DNA of 64,000 nucleotides from Sphingomonas sp. Y57 (lineage in GTDB: Bacteria; Pseudomonadota; Alphaproteobacteria; Sphingomonadales; Sphingomonadaceae). Below, piece after piece: positions 27,812 to 37,644 of this stretch; the stretch's first letter is position 1, and every line of letters starts with the position of its first letter. The stretch lies in the NCBI RefSeq assembly GCF_001015195.1, contig NZ_LDES01000093.1, positions 37,489 to 101,488 of the forward strand. The letters are read 5' to 3'. The notes under the pieces were generated by a model. That model saw nothing but the letters and a program-made list of their open reading frames with translations, was not told where the DNA came from and ran no database searches. The translations under genes were made by a program, and so were the position numbers.

Positions 27812-29740
27812 ATGATTTCTGCTCTCGACCGCCGCCAGTTCCTCCGCGGCGCGGCCCTCGCCGGTGGCGGCGCCGCCTTGTCAGCCTGGCTGCCGGCCTG
27901 GGCGCAGACGATCTCGCCGGGGATGCGACCGACGCTGCCGACCGTGTCGGGCGAAGACATCACGCTCACCATCGCCCGGCAGTCGATGACCATCGACGGG
28001 CGCAAGTTCCGGGCAATCGGCCTCAACGGCACGGTCCCCGCCCCGCTGATCCGGCTGCGCGAGGGCCAGCGCGTGCGGCTCAACGTCATCAATCAGCTGG
28101 AGGAGGACAGCTCGATCCACTGGCACGGGCTGATCCTGCCGGCCAATATGGACGGTGTGCCGGGCGTGTCTTTTCCGGGCATCAAGCCGGGCTCGAACTA
28201 CCTCTACCAGTTCTCCGTCGTGCAAAGCGGCACCTACTGGTACCACAGCCATTCAGGCCTGCAGGAACAGGAAGGCCATTACGGCCCGATCATCATCGAT
28301 CCCGCCGGTGCCGATCCGGTCGCCTATGACCGCGAGCATGTCATCGTGCTCGCCGATCACAGCGCGCTCTCGCCGCAGGCGATCTTCCGGCGCCTCAAGG
28401 TCAACCCCGGCCATTTCAATTTCCAGCGCCAGACCCTGGCCGGGCTCCTGTCGGGCAAGGATCAGCCGCTCAAGGACCGGCTCGACTGGGGCCAGATGCG
28501 GATGGACCCGGCCGACATCTCCGATGTGACCGGATCCACCTACACCTATCTCGTCAACGGCCATGGTCCGATGGACAACTGGACCGCGCTCTTCACCCCG
28601 GGCGAACGGGTGCGGCTGCGGGTCATCAATGCGTCGGCGATGACCACCTTCAACGTCCGCATCCCCGGCCTGCCGCTGACCATCGTCCAGGCCGACGGGC
28701 AGAATGTGGTGCCGGTCACCGTCGACGAGTTCCAGATTGGTGTTGCCGAGACCTACGACGTCGTTGTCAGCCCAGGCGATGACAAGGCCTACACCCTTGT
28801 CGGCGAGGCGATCGACCGCTCGGGCATGGCGCGTGCCACGCTCGCGCCGAGGGCCGGCATGGCCGGCGAGGTTCCCCCCTTACGCAAACGGCCGCTCGCC
28901 GACATGAAGGACATGGGCATGGACATGTCCTCGATGCCGGGCATGGAAGGCATGGACATGTCGGGCGGCGCTATGCGGGGCGTCGATCCGACGGCCGAGA
29001 AGAACGCGTCCGCGCGCCTCGCGACCGGCGCGGCGGCAGCGATGGCGACCATGGACAATAGCGCCATGGCAGGCATGGATCATTCGGGGATGGATCATGG
29101 ATCGATGGCCGGCATGGACCACGGCGCGATGGGCGCCGATGGCCAGATGGCGGGCATGGATCATGGCGGGCACGCGATGGGCTCGATGAAGATGCGCGAC
29201 TTCTCGAACGCGCCGCAGGTGAAGCGCGACCCGAGCGTCCAGACCATCTCGCCGATGCCCGTAGACCGCACCGGCGAGCCCGGCCAGGGCCTCGCCGACG
29301 TCGGCCACAAGGTGCTTGTCTACAGGGACCTGATGGCGCTCGATCGCAATCCGGACGTGCGCGCGCCGAGCCGCAGCATCGACATTCACCTCACCGGCAA
29401 CATGGAGCGGTTCATGTGGTCGTTCGACGGCGAAAAAATGTCGGACCATCACGAGCCGATCCCCTTCATCGAAGGCGAGCGGGTGCGCGTCAATCTCATC
29501 AACGACACGATGATGGGGCATCCGATCCATATTCACGGGCATTTTTTCGAGCTGGTGACGGGGCATGGCGATCATGCGCCGCGCAAGCATACGGTGATCG
29601 TCCAGCCCGGCGGCAAGGTGACCTGGGACTTCACCGCCGACGCGGTCGGCGACTGGGCCTTCCACTGTCATCTCCTCTACCACATGCATGCAGGGATGAT
29701 GCGGGTCGTGAGCGTCCGTCCGAAGGGAGACGCGCAATGA
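27812..29740 (+). CDS. copA: Copper-resistance multicopper oxidase CopA (copy 1)
   Basis: 642-residue periplasmic cuproxidase exported by Tat (RRQFLRG near residue 7, then a hydrophobic stretch to ~31). Three cupredoxin domains carry the copper motifs HWHG (~102) and WYHSH, and at the C-terminus HPIHIHGHFFE and HCHLLYHMHAGMM. A long Met/His-rich insert at ~363-463 (repeats of MDHS, GMDHG) can hold extra Cu(I). It oxidises Cu(I) in the periplasm. It overlaps copB by 4 bp. A second copy lies at 40.4-42.1 kb. Confidence 0.95.
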   Translation: MISALDRRQFLRGAALAGGGAALSAWLPAWAQTISPGMRPTLPTVSGEDITLTIARQSMTIDGRKFRAIGLNGTVPAPLIRLREGQRVRLNVINQLEEDSSIHWHGLILPANMDGVPGVSFPGIKPGSNYLYQFSVVQSGTYWYHSHSGLQEQEGHYGPIIIDPAGADPVAYDREHVIVLADHSALSPQAIFRRLKVNPGHFNFQRQTLAGLLSGKDQPLKDRLDWGQMRMDPADISDVTGSTYTYLVNGHGPMDNWTALFTPGERVRLRVINASAMTTFNVRIPGLPLTIVQADGQNVVPVTVDEFQIGVAETYDVVVSPGDDKAYTLVGEAIDRSGMARATLAPRAGMAGEVPPLRKRPLADMKDMGMDMSSMPGMEGMDMSGGAMRGVDPTAEKNASARLATGAAAAMATMDNSAMAGMDHSGMDHGSMAGMDHGAMGADGQMAGMDHGGHAMGSMKMRDFSNAPQVKRDPSVQTISPMPVDRTGEPGQGLADVGHKVLVYRDLMALDRNPDVRAPSRSIDIHLTGNMERFMWSFDGEKMSDHHEPIPFIEGERVRVNLINDTMMGHPIHIHGHFFELVTGHGDHAPRKHTVIVQPGGKVTWDFTADAVGDWAFHCHLLYHMHAGMMRVVSVRPKGDAQ

Positions 29741-30924
29741 CCCGCATCCTCACGCCGCTGGTGAGCGCGATCGCCCTTCTCTCCGCCGCGCCCGCCTTTG
29801 CCCAGGATCATTCGATGCACGACATGCCCGGCATGACGCCGCCGGGCGGGGCGCGGCCGGCGCAGGAGAAAAAGAAGGACAAGGCCGCCGCGCCGCGCCC
29901 CAAGCCCGCTACCAGGCCGCGCGCTCAGAAACCAGCGCCGGGCACCATGCCGGCAATGGACCATTCGCAGGACCAGGCCAGTCCTGCGCCACAGGCAGAT
30001 GCCGCCGGTCAACCGCAACCCGCTGCTCCCGCGATGGCGGAGATGCCGGGCATGGACCACTCCCGGCATCAGGACGGCGCGATGCCGGACATGCCCGGGA
30101 TGGACCATTCGCAGCATGGCCAGACCGCCATGCCCGGAACCTCCGCCATGCCCGGCATGCAAATGACCGGCACGGCGCTTCCGGCCGGCAATGCGCCCCC
30201 GCCGCCTCCCCCAAGCGACCACTTCGCCGATCGTGATTTTCCCGGCGGCGAGATGGCGCGCTCGCGCGACATCATGATGAAGGATAGCGGCGGCAACAAT
30301 TTCGGGCAAATGCTGCTCAACCTGTTCGAGTATCAGGCGCATAGCGGCCGCGATGGCTATCGCTGGGATGGCGAAGGCTTTTACGGCGGCGACATCAACC
30401 GGCTCTGGCTCAAGAGCGAGGGCGAAGGCGAGTTCGGCCGCGGCATCGACAGCGCCGAGGTGCAGGTGCTCTACAGCCGGGCCATCGACCCCTATTTCAA
30501 TCTTCAGGGCGGTATCCGCCAGGACTTCGGCCGCGGGCCCGACCGCACCTACGCGACGATCGGCGTCGAGGGCCTGGCTCCTGGCATGTTCGAGGTCGAA
30601 GGCGCGCTGTTCCTCTCGACCAAGGGCGATGTTCTGGGCCGGGTCGAGGGCTATTACGACCAGCGCATCACCCAGCGCCTGATCCTCCAGCCGCGCGCCG
30701 AGGTCAATTTCGCCGCACAGGATATTCCGGAGAACGACATCGGTTCGGGGCTGGTCAACATAGAGCTCGGCGCGCGCCTGCGCTACGAATTCAGCCGCCA
30801 GTTCGCGCCTTACATCGGCGTTTCCTATCTGCGCAAAGCCGGAGACACGGCGCGGCTGTCGAGGCTTGCGGGCGAGGACGTCCATGCCACCAGCTTCGTC
30901 GCCGGCGTTCGCTTCTGGTTTTAG
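29737..30924 (+). CDS. copB: Outer-membrane copper-resistance protein CopB (copy 1)
   Basis: 395-residue protein: signal peptide (~1-22), then ~140 residues of disordered Met/His/Pro/Lys sequence with repeats of MPGMDHS, then the CopB beta-barrel domain (~165-395). Barrel signatures are GYRWDGEGFYGGDINRLWLK and the closing YEFSRQFAPYIGVSY with a terminal Phe. The ATG overlaps the copA stop; the longer upstream frame is a shadow of copA. It probably binds or passes copper at the outer membrane. Confidence 0.93.
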   Translation: MTRILTPLVSAIALLSAAPAFAQDHSMHDMPGMTPPGGARPAQEKKKDKAAAPRPKPATRPRAQKPAPGTMPAMDHSQDQASPAPQADAAGQPQPAAPAMAEMPGMDHSRHQDGAMPDMPGMDHSQHGQTAMPGTSAMPGMQMTGTALPAGNAPPPPPPSDHFADRDFPGGEMARSRDIMMKDSGGNNFGQMLLNLFEYQAHSGRDGYRWDGEGFYGGDINRLWLKSEGEGEFGRGIDSAEVQVLYSRAIDPYFNLQGGIRQDFGRGPDRTYATIGVEGLAPGMFEVEGALFLSTKGDVLGRVEGYYDQRITQRLILQPRAEVNFAAQDIPENDIGSGLVNIELGARLRYEFSRQFAPYIGVSYLRKAGDTARLSRLAGEDVHATSFVAGVRFWF

Positions 30925-31014
30925 CATCAGGACGGCTGATGGCGGGGGCGAACAAGAGAGCGGGGCGTTACACTCATACCCAGGTCGGCCGGCGCCGAGC
31001 GAAGGAGATACGCC

Positions 31015-31488
31015 ATGGACCATTCGTCCCACATGAACACCCGGAAGATGGGCGCCTATTGGAGCCTTGCCGTTCAGACCGTCATCAGCGGCGTCATCAT
31101 GTATCTGGTGATGTTCGTCATGATCGACGGGCTCGACAGCTTCTACAACAACCTCAACATGCTCTACATGACGCTGATGATGGTCGCGCCGATGGTGGTG
31201 CTGATGATCCTCGCCATGCGGCACATGTTCGCGTCGAAGGCCGCCAACATCGCGCTGATCGCCGCGTCGCTGGTCGCCTTCTTCGGCAGCTTTGCACTCA
31301 TCCGCACCCAGACCACGATCGGCGACACGGCCTTTCTGCGCTCGATGATCCCGCACCATTCCGGGGCGATCCTGATGTGCCAGGAAGCAAAGCTCAGCGA
31401 TCCGGAAGTCATCCGGCTTTGCGAATCGATCAAGCGCTCGCAGCGGCAGGAAATCGACGAGATGAAGGCCATACTCGCGCGGCGCTGA
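31015..31488 (+). CDS. DUF305-domain membrane protein
   Basis: 157-residue protein with a short Met/His leader (MDHSSHMN), three hydrophobic helices (~17-110) and a C-terminal partial DUF305 segment with the [12 protein letters not shown] motif and DEM near the end. DUF305 proteins are ferritin-like helical proteins common in copper clusters. It is downstream of copB on the same strand with a GAAGGAGA ribosome-binding site. Probably the third gene of the sigma-driven operon; function not known. Confidence 0.8.
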   Translation: MDHSSHMNTRKMGAYWSLAVQTVISGVIMYLVMFVMIDGLDSFYNNLNMLYMTLMMVAPMVVLMILAMRHMFASKAANIALIAASLVAFFGSFALIRTQTTIGDTAFLRSMIPHHSGAILMCQEAKLSDPEVIRLCESIKRSQRQEIDEMKAILARR

Positions 31489-31546
31489 GTGGCACGGTCG
31501 GGCTACGCCCGGATACGTGCGCCCGGCCAGGTATGTGAGCCGGCCG

Positions 31547-33082
31547 ATGGTCGACACGAGGCGCGGGGCGGACGAGATTGCAAGCGACGTAGCGCGGCTT
31601 GCGCCGCTGTTCCTGCGACAGGCTGGCGGCCACGTCCTGACGCTGCTCGATCCTTCCGGGATCGTGCTGAGCTATAATGAAGAAGGCGAGCGTGCCGAAT
31701 GCTGGCCGCTCGATCGCGTTCTGGGACAGCCCCACGACCTGTTCTACCCGCCAGACGAGATAACGGCAGGACGGCCCCGCGCCGACTTGGACGCCGCTCT
31801 GCGCGAAGGCACTCTGGAGCGTGAAGCCTGGCGAGTCTGCGAGAACGGCTCGGAATACCTTGCGCGATTGACCATCACTGCGCTGTTCGAAGACGACGCC
31901 CATCGAGGCTTTGCCTGCATCAGCCGGGATGTCACCGACGAGGCGGCGGTCCGGGCTTCAAACGAAACGCGCGAGCAGCATCTGCAATCGATCCTGGCGA
32001 CCGTACCTGATGCAATGATAATAATCGACGAGGCCGGCGTCATCACCTCGTTCAGCGCTGCTGCCCAGCGCATGTTCGGCTATTCGGAAGCCGAGCTCGT
32101 CGGGCAAAATGTCTCCTGTCTTATGCCTCAGCCCGACCGCGACCGGCACGACGAATACATCGCGCATTATCTGCAGACGGGCGAGCGCCGGATCATCGGT
32201 CTGGGCCGCGTCGTTGTGGGTCAGCGCCGCGACGGCTCGACCTTCCCGATGCAGTTGTCGGTCGGCGAGGCCGGTGAAGAGGGCCAGCGGCTTTTCACAG
32301 GGTTCATCCGGGATCTCACCGCCAAGGAGCAGGATGAGCTCAGGCTCAAGGAACTGCAAGCGGAGTTGGTTCATGTCTCGCGGTTGAGCGCGATGGGTAC
32401 GATGGCCTCCACGCTTGCTCATGAACTCAATCAGCCGCTCGCCGCAGTGGCGCTCTATCTCGAAACCATTCGGGACATGCTCGCTGTCCAGGATGATGAG
32501 CCATTCGTCTCTCTTCGGTCCGTAATGGACGATGCCGCTCAGGAGACGCTGCGCGCTGGCCACATCGTCCGGCGCCTCCGCGACTTCGTCGCACGCGGTG
32601 AGGTCGACAAGAGTTTGCACGACCTGCCGCAGGTCATCGCCGAGGCGAGCCAGCTCGCGCTGGTCGGCGCACGCGAGCGCGGCATCCGCAGCTTCTTTGC
32701 GGTCGATCCCGCCGCGACGCCGGTCCTCGTCGACAGGGTGCAGATCCAGCAGGTGCTGGTCAACCTGATGCGCAATGCCATCGAGGCGATGGCGGAATGT
32801 CCCGTTCGCGACCTCAAGGTGGCGACCAGGTTGCGCCCTGACGGGCTGATCGAGGTGACCGTGGAGGATACCGGCCCCGGCATCGCCGACGAGGTCCGCG
32901 AGCAGCTCTTCACGGCGTTCAACTCGACAAAGGCCGACGGCATGGGCCTCGGCCTTTCGATCTGCCGGACCATCATCGAAGCGCATGGGGGCCGTATCTG
33001 GATGGAGCGCCCCGACCGCGGCGGCGCGCGCTTTCATTTTACCTTGATCCATGCGCGGGCGGAGGAGGAACATGGGGGATAG
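31547..33082 (+). CDS. fixL: Oxygen-sensing histidine kinase FixL
   Basis: Soluble PAS-PAS-histidine kinase (~511 aa). The first PAS is at ~20-130. The second matches the FixL haem [12 protein letters not shown] carries the proximal haem histidine (His200 of B. japonicum FixL) and [20 protein letters not shown] carries the equivalent of Arg220. The position of Arg206 is His here. The kinase part has the H-box [11 protein letters not shown] and ATP-binding DTGPGI and GMGLGLSI. O2 binding should repress autophosphorylation. The start is uncertain; a GTG at 31517 is in frame. The stop overlaps fixJ by 11 bp. Confidence 0.88.
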   Translation: MVDTRRGADEIASDVARLAPLFLRQAGGHVLTLLDPSGIVLSYNEEGERAECWPLDRVLGQPHDLFYPPDEITAGRPRADLDAALREGTLEREAWRVCENGSEYLARLTITALFEDDAHRGFACISRDVTDEAAVRASNETREQHLQSILATVPDAMIIIDEAGVITSFSAAAQRMFGYSEAELVGQNVSCLMPQPDRDRHDEYIAHYLQTGERRIIGLGRVVVGQRRDGSTFPMQLSVGEAGEEGQRLFTGFIRDLTAKEQDELRLKELQAELVHVSRLSAMGTMASTLAHELNQPLAAVALYLETIRDMLAVQDDEPFVSLRSVMDDAAQETLRAGHIVRRLRDFVARGEVDKSLHDLPQVIAEASQLALVGARERGIRSFFAVDPAATPVLVDRVQIQQVLVNLMRNAIEAMAECPVRDLKVATRLRPDGLIEVTVEDTGPGIADEVREQLFTAFNSTKADGMGLGLSICRTIIEAHGGRIWMERPDRGGARFHFTLIHARAEEEHGG

Positions 33083-33695
33083 ACGCGTCATCCATCTGGT
33101 CGACGACGAGGAGAGCATCCGCAAGGCGGCGAGCTTTGCGCTCAAGACCGCGGGCTACGACGTCGTGACCTATGCCTCGGGCGTGGAGTTTCTCAAGGAG
33201 GCGAAGTCGGCGGCCGTCGGCTGCGTCATCCTTGACGTGCGCATGCCCGAGATGGACGGTCTCGAGGTTCAGGCCGCCATGGCAGCACGCGGGGTCAACA
33301 TGCCGGTCATCGTCCTGACCGGCCATGGCGACGTGTCGGTTGCGGTGCAGGCCATGAAAGGCGGCGCGGTCGACTTTCTCGAGAAGCCCTTCGAGAAAGC
33401 GGCCCTGCTCGGCGCCGTCAGCCGCGCGTTCGCACGTCTCGACGATGTCGACCTTCGTACCCTGGAAACGTCCGAAGCAGGGGTGCGGGTCGCTGCACTG
33501 ACGCCCCGGGAGCGGGAAGTGCTCGAAAGGCTGGCGAACGGCCTGCCCAACAAGACGATCGCCTATGACCTGGGCTGTTCATCGCGAACGGTCGAGGTCC
33601 ATCGCGCGAGCCTGATGGCCAAGCTCGAGGTCCGCAATTTGTCCGAAGCCCTGCGGATCGCCTTTGCCGCGGGCATGGGCCGCAAGCCGAAGTGA
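33072..33695 (+). CDS. fixJ: FixJ response regulator
   Basis: 207-residue partner of FixL. The receiver has DDEES near residue 10, phospho-Asp in [17 protein letters not shown] and the EKPFEK lysine. The LuxR-type helix-turn-helix is [15 protein letters not shown]...SSRTVEVHR. The ATG at 33072 is chosen for the strong GGAGGAGG just upstream. It is close to the orphan FixJ at 6.2 kb along the whole length, including the recognition helix, so both should read the same DNA site. Confidence 0.92.
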   Translation: MGDRRVIHLVDDEESIRKAASFALKTAGYDVVTYASGVEFLKEAKSAAVGCVILDVRMPEMDGLEVQAAMAARGVNMPVIVLTGHGDVSVAVQAMKGGAVDFLEKPFEKAALLGAVSRAFARLDDVDLRTLETSEAGVRVAALTPREREVLERLANGLPNKTIAYDLGCSSRTVEVHRASLMAKLEVRNLSEALRIAFAAGMGRKPK

Positions 33696-33702
33696 CTGCG
33701 AC

Positions 33703-33714
33703 CTCTACGTAGCG
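33703..33714 (+). promoter_or_regulatory. Shared CTCTACGTA element (copy 3), after fixJ
   Basis: CTCTACGTAGCG in the gap between fixJ and the lone receiver gene, 18 bp before the first possible start of the latter. Same core as the elements before the N-ATPase operon and the exported-protein genes. Confidence 0.4.
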
Positions 33715-33731
33715 ACGGGACGGGGCGCGAT

Positions 33732-34184
33732 ATGCGATCGATGGTGCAATCGTCACACGGGTGTCCGCTTCTCGCAATGCCATCGGTCCGTTCCACCCAG
33801 CATGATGGCAGATACACCATCCTCGTTTCCGACGACGATCCCGGCGTGCGGCGTGGCCTCCAGCTGCTGCTGAGATCGCGCGGCTATGCTGTGTGGGGAT
33901 ATACCACCGGCCACGCGCTGTTGGCCGACCCGCGCGCGAAGGAAGCAGACTGCGTCATCCTCGACTATCGCATGCCCGACATCGACGGATTCGCGATGCT
34001 GCGTCACCTTCGCGAGATCGGATGGTCGGGACGCGCCATCATGATCTCAGGCTTTCACGACACGCTGCTGGCCTCGCGGGCCGCCGAGGCGGGCTTCGAT
34101 CACGTTCTCGCAAAGCCTTTGATCGGCAGGGCTTTGCTCGATGCGTTGGACCGGCACCGCGCCGAGACGCTTCGAAAGCATTGA
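33732..34184 (+). CDS. Single-domain response regulator
   Basis: A CheY-like receiver with no output domain: SDDDPGV near the N-terminus, phospho-Asp in VILDYRMPDIDG, SGFHD and AKPLIG with the conserved Lys. The first ~25 residues are not conserved, so an internal ATG at 33777 may be the true start. Placed right after fixLJ, it may act as a phosphate sink or feedback element for FixL, the role FixT plays elsewhere by another fold. Confidence 0.8.
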   Translation: MRSMVQSSHGCPLLAMPSVRSTQHDGRYTILVSDDDPGVRRGLQLLLRSRGYAVWGYTTGHALLADPRAKEADCVILDYRMPDIDGFAMLRHLREIGWSGRAIMISGFHDTLLASRAAEAGFDHVLAKPLIGRALLDALDRHRAETLRKH

Positions 34185-34243
34185 GTTATGGCGGCCTGCC
34201 CCAGCGGCCTCAGCCCGCGCGATGTGGAAAGCGGTCAGCGACG

Positions 34244-35212
34244 TCAAAGCCAGTGGCTGCGTTTGAACCGGATGTAGGGTCCGATGCAGACCGCAGCGAT
34301 GACGCCGAGGATGACGAAATATCCCCATTGCGTCTTCAGTTCGGGCATATTCTCGAAATTCATGCCGTAGATTCCGGCAATCGCGGTAGGCACCGCGAGG
34401 ATCGCGGCCCAGGCGGCAAGCTGACGCGTGATCGCACCCTGGCGCTGCTGTTCGAGCAGGTGACTCGCCTCGAACACCGAGATCAGGATGTCGCGGATGC
34501 CGGTGATGGCGCTCTCAACCCTGAGCATGTGATCGAGCAAATCACGGAAATAGGGTTTGGAGGCCTCATCAAGCCGCGGAAGCTGCAGGTTCACCAGCTT
34601 GCGACCGACCTCGAGCATGGGTCCGAGCACGCGTTGGAAGCGGACGAGCTCACGCCGCAGCGTGAAAATCCGGGTCACCTCCTCGCGGGTGAGAAAGGCT
34701 GCAAGCATGCGCTGCTCCATCTTGAGGACGTCCTCCTCGATCGCCTCGACGATCGGGAAATAGCCATCGACGATGAAGTCCAGAATGGCATGGAGCACAT
34801 AGTCCGGGCCCTCGCGCAGCAGCTCGGGCGTGATTTCGAGATGCGCGCGAAGCTCGCTGTGCGAACGTGCCGAACCCTGCCGAACGGTGATCAGGAAACT
34901 CTTGCCCAGGAAAATCGCGGTGGAGCCGTAGGCGATATGATCGCCTTCAAGATGTGCCGTCCTGGCGACGATGAACAACTGGTCACCGTAGACGTCGAGC
35001 TTGGAAATCTGGTGGCCGTTGCCGGCATCTTCCACGGCAAGCGGGTGAAGGCCGTAATTTCCGGCGATGTCGGCAAGTTCTGTCTCGGTGGGCTGGGAGA
35101 GGCCGATCCACACAAAGTCATCCTTGGCGATATGCTCGCACGCCGGATCGATCAGGGTCACCGGCCGTAGCCGTTTGCCCTCGTGATAAAGAAAGGCGGC
35201 GACGACGCTCAT
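34244..35212 (-). CDS. corA: CorA-family Mg2+/Co2+ transporter
   Basis: 322-residue CorA-type channel. A long cytosolic alpha/beta N-terminus and stalk helix precede two C-terminal membrane helices. The pore signature GMN is present (YGMNFENMPE), followed by the last helix and a basic tail. The ATG at 35212 is chosen at the start of the conserved domain; an open extension upstream is Ala/Arg-rich and not conserved. Convergent with the fixLJ genes. Confidence 0.9.
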   Translation of the reverse strand: MSVVAAFLYHEGKRLRPVTLIDPACEHIAKDDFVWIGLSQPTETELADIAGNYGLHPLAVEDAGNGHQISKLDVYGDQLFIVARTAHLEGDHIAYGSTAIFLGKSFLITVRQGSARSHSELRAHLEITPELLREGPDYVLHAILDFIVDGYFPIVEAIEEDVLKMEQRMLAAFLTREEVTRIFTLRRELVRFQRVLGPMLEVGRKLVNLQLPRLDEASKPYFRDLLDHMLRVESAITGIRDILISVFEASHLLEQQRQGAITRQLAAWAAILAVPTAIAGIYGMNFENMPELKTQWGYFVILGVIAAVCIGPYIRFKRSHWL

Positions 35213-35662
35213 GGCACTTTCCGGTGCCGCCACTGCGGCGGCGACCGGAAGCCGTGTGCCTGGCCCATTGAGACGCGCGCACGAGCAGACGCGCCTCATT
35301 CTTCAAGCCCAGTCGCAGGAAGAAGAAAGCGGCGCGCAGCAATTCGAGCGAGAGCTTGTAGAAAAAGCGGCGGAGCGTTGGGTTTCGCAGAAGGCCGCTC
35401 CCGTTCATGACGCGCGTGGCTGGGCGGCGCGCTGCCAAATCAAGGGCACGCAGACTGCGAAGGTCCGCGCACCCTTGATTGGCGACCGCGAGGGCTTCGT
35501 CCTCTCTTGCGATGGTACCAAGCGATTGCCCGTTTGGCGCTTCGGCAATCGTGTCGGATGGCTATACCTAAGTATCGGATAGCGGCGCTGACGACAGGGG
35601 TTGCCGGGCCCCGGTGAGGCGCATCGCACCGCGCGGAGACGAAAGCTGGAAGACGGGAAAGC
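35213..35662. other. 450-bp gap without a supported gene
   Basis: Lies between corA and the truncated SDR gene. Short open frames exist on both strands but have no recognisable motif or ribosome-binding site. The only structure seen is the inverted repeat at 35438-35480. Confidence 0.5.
35438..35480. repeat. Imperfect inverted repeat
   Basis: AATCAAGGG (35438-35446) and CCCTTGATT (35472-35480) form a 9-bp stem, extended imperfectly by flanking CCA/TGG, around a 25-bp centre. It could be a hairpin or a remnant of a mobile-element end. Confidence 0.4.
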
Positions 35663-36409
35663 TCAACTGTCGAAAGCGACCGAGCGCGCGAGCGCTTCCT
35701 GGGACTGCAGAAAGGCGAGCCGCGATTGCAGCGCCGCCTGGACAACGCCGAAAGCGTCACCCCCCAGAGTCACGCGCAGCGGCGGATGGTCGCTGGTTGC
35801 GACATCGACGATCGCTTGCGCGATCTTTTGCGGGTCGAGCGTGTAGAGCTCGTTTCCGGCGGTCTCGAACATCTTGCGGATATCGCCGGCGGGCGTATCG
35901 CGATAGGCGGCGATCTCGCTGGCGAATTGCAGGTTGTGGCTGAAGCTGGTGCGCGCGCCACCCGGCTCGATCAGCGTCACGAACAGGTTGAAGGGTTCAA
36001 GCTCCTGGCGGAGGCATTCGCTGAAGCCCTCCAGGCCCCATTTGGCCGCATGATAGAGACTGCTCGTCGGAAGCGAGCCCTGACCGCTGGCGCTGGAGAT
36101 CTGGATGATCCGGCCGCTCCCGCGCAGGCGCATCGCGGGGACAAAGGCGCGGGTGATGTGGATGGGCGCCATGAGATTGAGCGCGATCTGGCCTTCGACC
36201 TCGGCGTCCGACATCTCTTCGGTGGCGCCGATCACGCCGCCGCCGGCGTTGTTGACCAGAATATCGACGGGTCGACGCGCCTGCGCCCGGGCCACGACCG
36301 CAGCAATATCGTCCTTGACCGTGACGTTCCTTCTCACGATCTGGCTTTTGAGCCATTCGAGCATGGAATCTTTTGCGATCATGGGCGTCGTCGTCGCTCT
36401 CGGCAGCAT
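35663..36409 (-). pseudogene. N-terminally truncated SDR oxidoreductase
   Basis: The conserved part runs from VDILVNNAGGGVIG through the catalytic Ser and Tyr-x3-Lys (SLYHAAKWGLEG) and PGGARTSF to a C-terminal end typical of classical SDRs. The cofactor motif TGxxxGIG and first ~60 residues are missing. The frame before VKDDIAAVV is unrelated low-quality sequence. Without the dinucleotide-binding loop the product should be inactive. The break lies near 36350-36400, at the edge of a scar region with a toxin-antitoxin pair and an integrase stub. Confidence 0.7.
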
Positions 36410-36729
36410 CGTCTACCGGGCCAGCATCCGCCGGTCATCAACGTAGGGGTCACGACGGTGGAGCGAGCGGTCGGCTCTTCAAGCCCAACGCGATCGGCTC
36501 ATTTCTCGCTCACCAGTCGTGAACTAACGGCAAATTTGTCAGAATTTGAGGGTGAAAGTGATTTATGGCCCTCATTTTTGTTTCAAGCAGCGCCTGCCGA
36601 ATGCATCTCTGCGATTGATGTCTTCTGCAAAAGCTTGTTGGCATCGGATGCTCGCTGATCACACCTAACCCGTAATCGTGCCTCTGGCTGACATACCCGA
36701 CAAACGTATAAGCTCGCCATGCGCGGGCG
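36410..36729. other. 320-bp gap, locally AT-rich
   Basis: Contains a noticeably AT-richer stretch (about 36530-36700) than its surroundings. No gene, hairpin or terminal repeat was recognised. It probably marks foreign DNA joined to the broken SDR gene. Confidence 0.45.
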
Positions 36730-37011
36730 TCACCAACCCAATTCCGCGTGCGATCCCAAGCGCACAAGCTGCAAGGTGTCGTCATCGGGCTTGCGGTAAA
36801 TCAGCACGAGGTCGGGCTTTATGTGGCAATCGCGATGGTCGCGCCAGTCGCCGGTCAGCGCATGGTCGCGGTGGCGCGGTTCAAGCGGCTCGTCGGATGC
36901 CAGCGCCTCGATGATCGGGATCAGGTCAGCGTCCAGCGTCTTGGCGTGCTGCCCCTTCTTCTCCCGCTTGTAGTCGCGCTTGAACCGCCCGAAGCGTTCA
37001 ATCGTCCGCAT
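36730..37011 (-). CDS. yafQ: YafQ-family mRNA interferase toxin
   Basis: 93-residue RelE-superfamily toxin. The residues used by E. coli YafQ for ribosome-dependent mRNA cleavage are present in order: His in RDHALTGDW, His and Asp in RDCHIKPDL, and His in GSHAELG; the last Phe is replaced. The N-terminal half is Lys/Arg-rich. It overlaps the antitoxin gene by 14 bp, the usual toxin-after-antitoxin arrangement. Confidence 0.85.
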   Translation of the reverse strand: MRTIERFGRFKRDYKREKKGQHAKTLDADLIPIIEALASDEPLEPRHRDHALTGDWRDHRDCHIKPDLVLIYRKPDDDTLQLVRLGSHAELGW

Positions 37012-37261
37012 TGAGGTCGGCCATCAGGTCGACCACCGTGGCGAACCGCTTGCCCTTTCCCTCGCGCGCTTCCTTCATGGCCTCGATCGTCTCGGCATTG
37101 GGCACCAGCGGTTCAAACGGCAAGGCCTTGTCGCGGGCAACGCGGGTCAGCATCAGGCGCACGGCATCGGAGACGGTCAGCCCCATAGCAGCCAGCACGG
37201 TCGCGGCTTCCTCCTTCACCGCTCCGTCGATCCGGGTCTGCACAAGAGCGTTTGCGGCCAT
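36998..37261 (-). CDS. dinJ: RelB/DinJ-family antitoxin
   Basis: 87-residue antitoxin: ribbon-helix-helix DNA-binding N-terminus (ALVQTRIDGAVKEEAATVLAAMGL, TVSDAVRLMLTRVA) and a flexible toxin-binding C-terminus. The ATG at 37261 is chosen over the longer frame because the RHH strand begins right after it. A palindrome 15 bp upstream is a likely autoregulation site. Confidence 0.85.
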   Translation of the reverse strand: MAANALVQTRIDGAVKEEAATVLAAMGLTVSDAVRLMLTRVARDKALPFEPLVPNAETIEAMKEAREGKGKRFATVVDLMADLNADD

Positions 37262-37275
37262 GTCGATTTCCTTTC

Positions 37276-37294
37276 TGCATGACGATGTAATGCA
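37276..37294. promoter_or_regulatory. Candidate antitoxin operator
   Basis: TGCAT-N9-ATGCA dyad immediately upstream of the antitoxin start, where RelB/DinJ proteins usually bind. Confidence 0.4.
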
Positions 37295-37312
37295 AGCGAA
37301 CGCAAAGTGCAA

Positions 37313-37384
37313 TCAGGCAAAGCCCCGGCTATCGACATGGCGACCGGGCTTCGCGTTTTTCACCTTCAATGCTGTGAGTGCCAT
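37313..37384 (-). pseudogene. N-terminal stub of a tyrosine integrase
   Basis: A 23-codon remnant starting ATG at 37384 and reading MALTALKVKNAKPGRHVDSRG before a stop. This matches the start of P4-type integrases (DUF4102 arm-binding domain), where the frame continues YLLVKPSG. The break coincides with the upstream flank of the toxin-antitoxin pair, so an integrase gene was deleted or replaced here. Confidence 0.75.
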
Positions 37385-37644
37385 CGGTTCGGGGCCCTGA
37401 TCGGGAATGTTGGGGCCGTTCTCACACTTTCGGTGGGCAAACGGTCCCACAATCGTTCCCACATTTTGGGCCAAATTCAGGCAAATCAGGGAGACGACCG
37501 CGAACAACTTACAAGACAAATCGTTGCTTTTTCAGTGTAGGTAGGGGTAGGGACGCCATCAGCTCGCTTGACACAAGGTTCTACACTCGACAGCGGGGCC
37601 TCTACCACCGGGCAATTCTGCAGGATGCTGCAAACCGCGCGATA

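Noticed and set aside
35211..35582. Plus-strand frame of 123 codons between corA and the SDR relic
   Set aside because: Its first part is antisense to the corA start region and the rest spans the inverted repeat. No family features.
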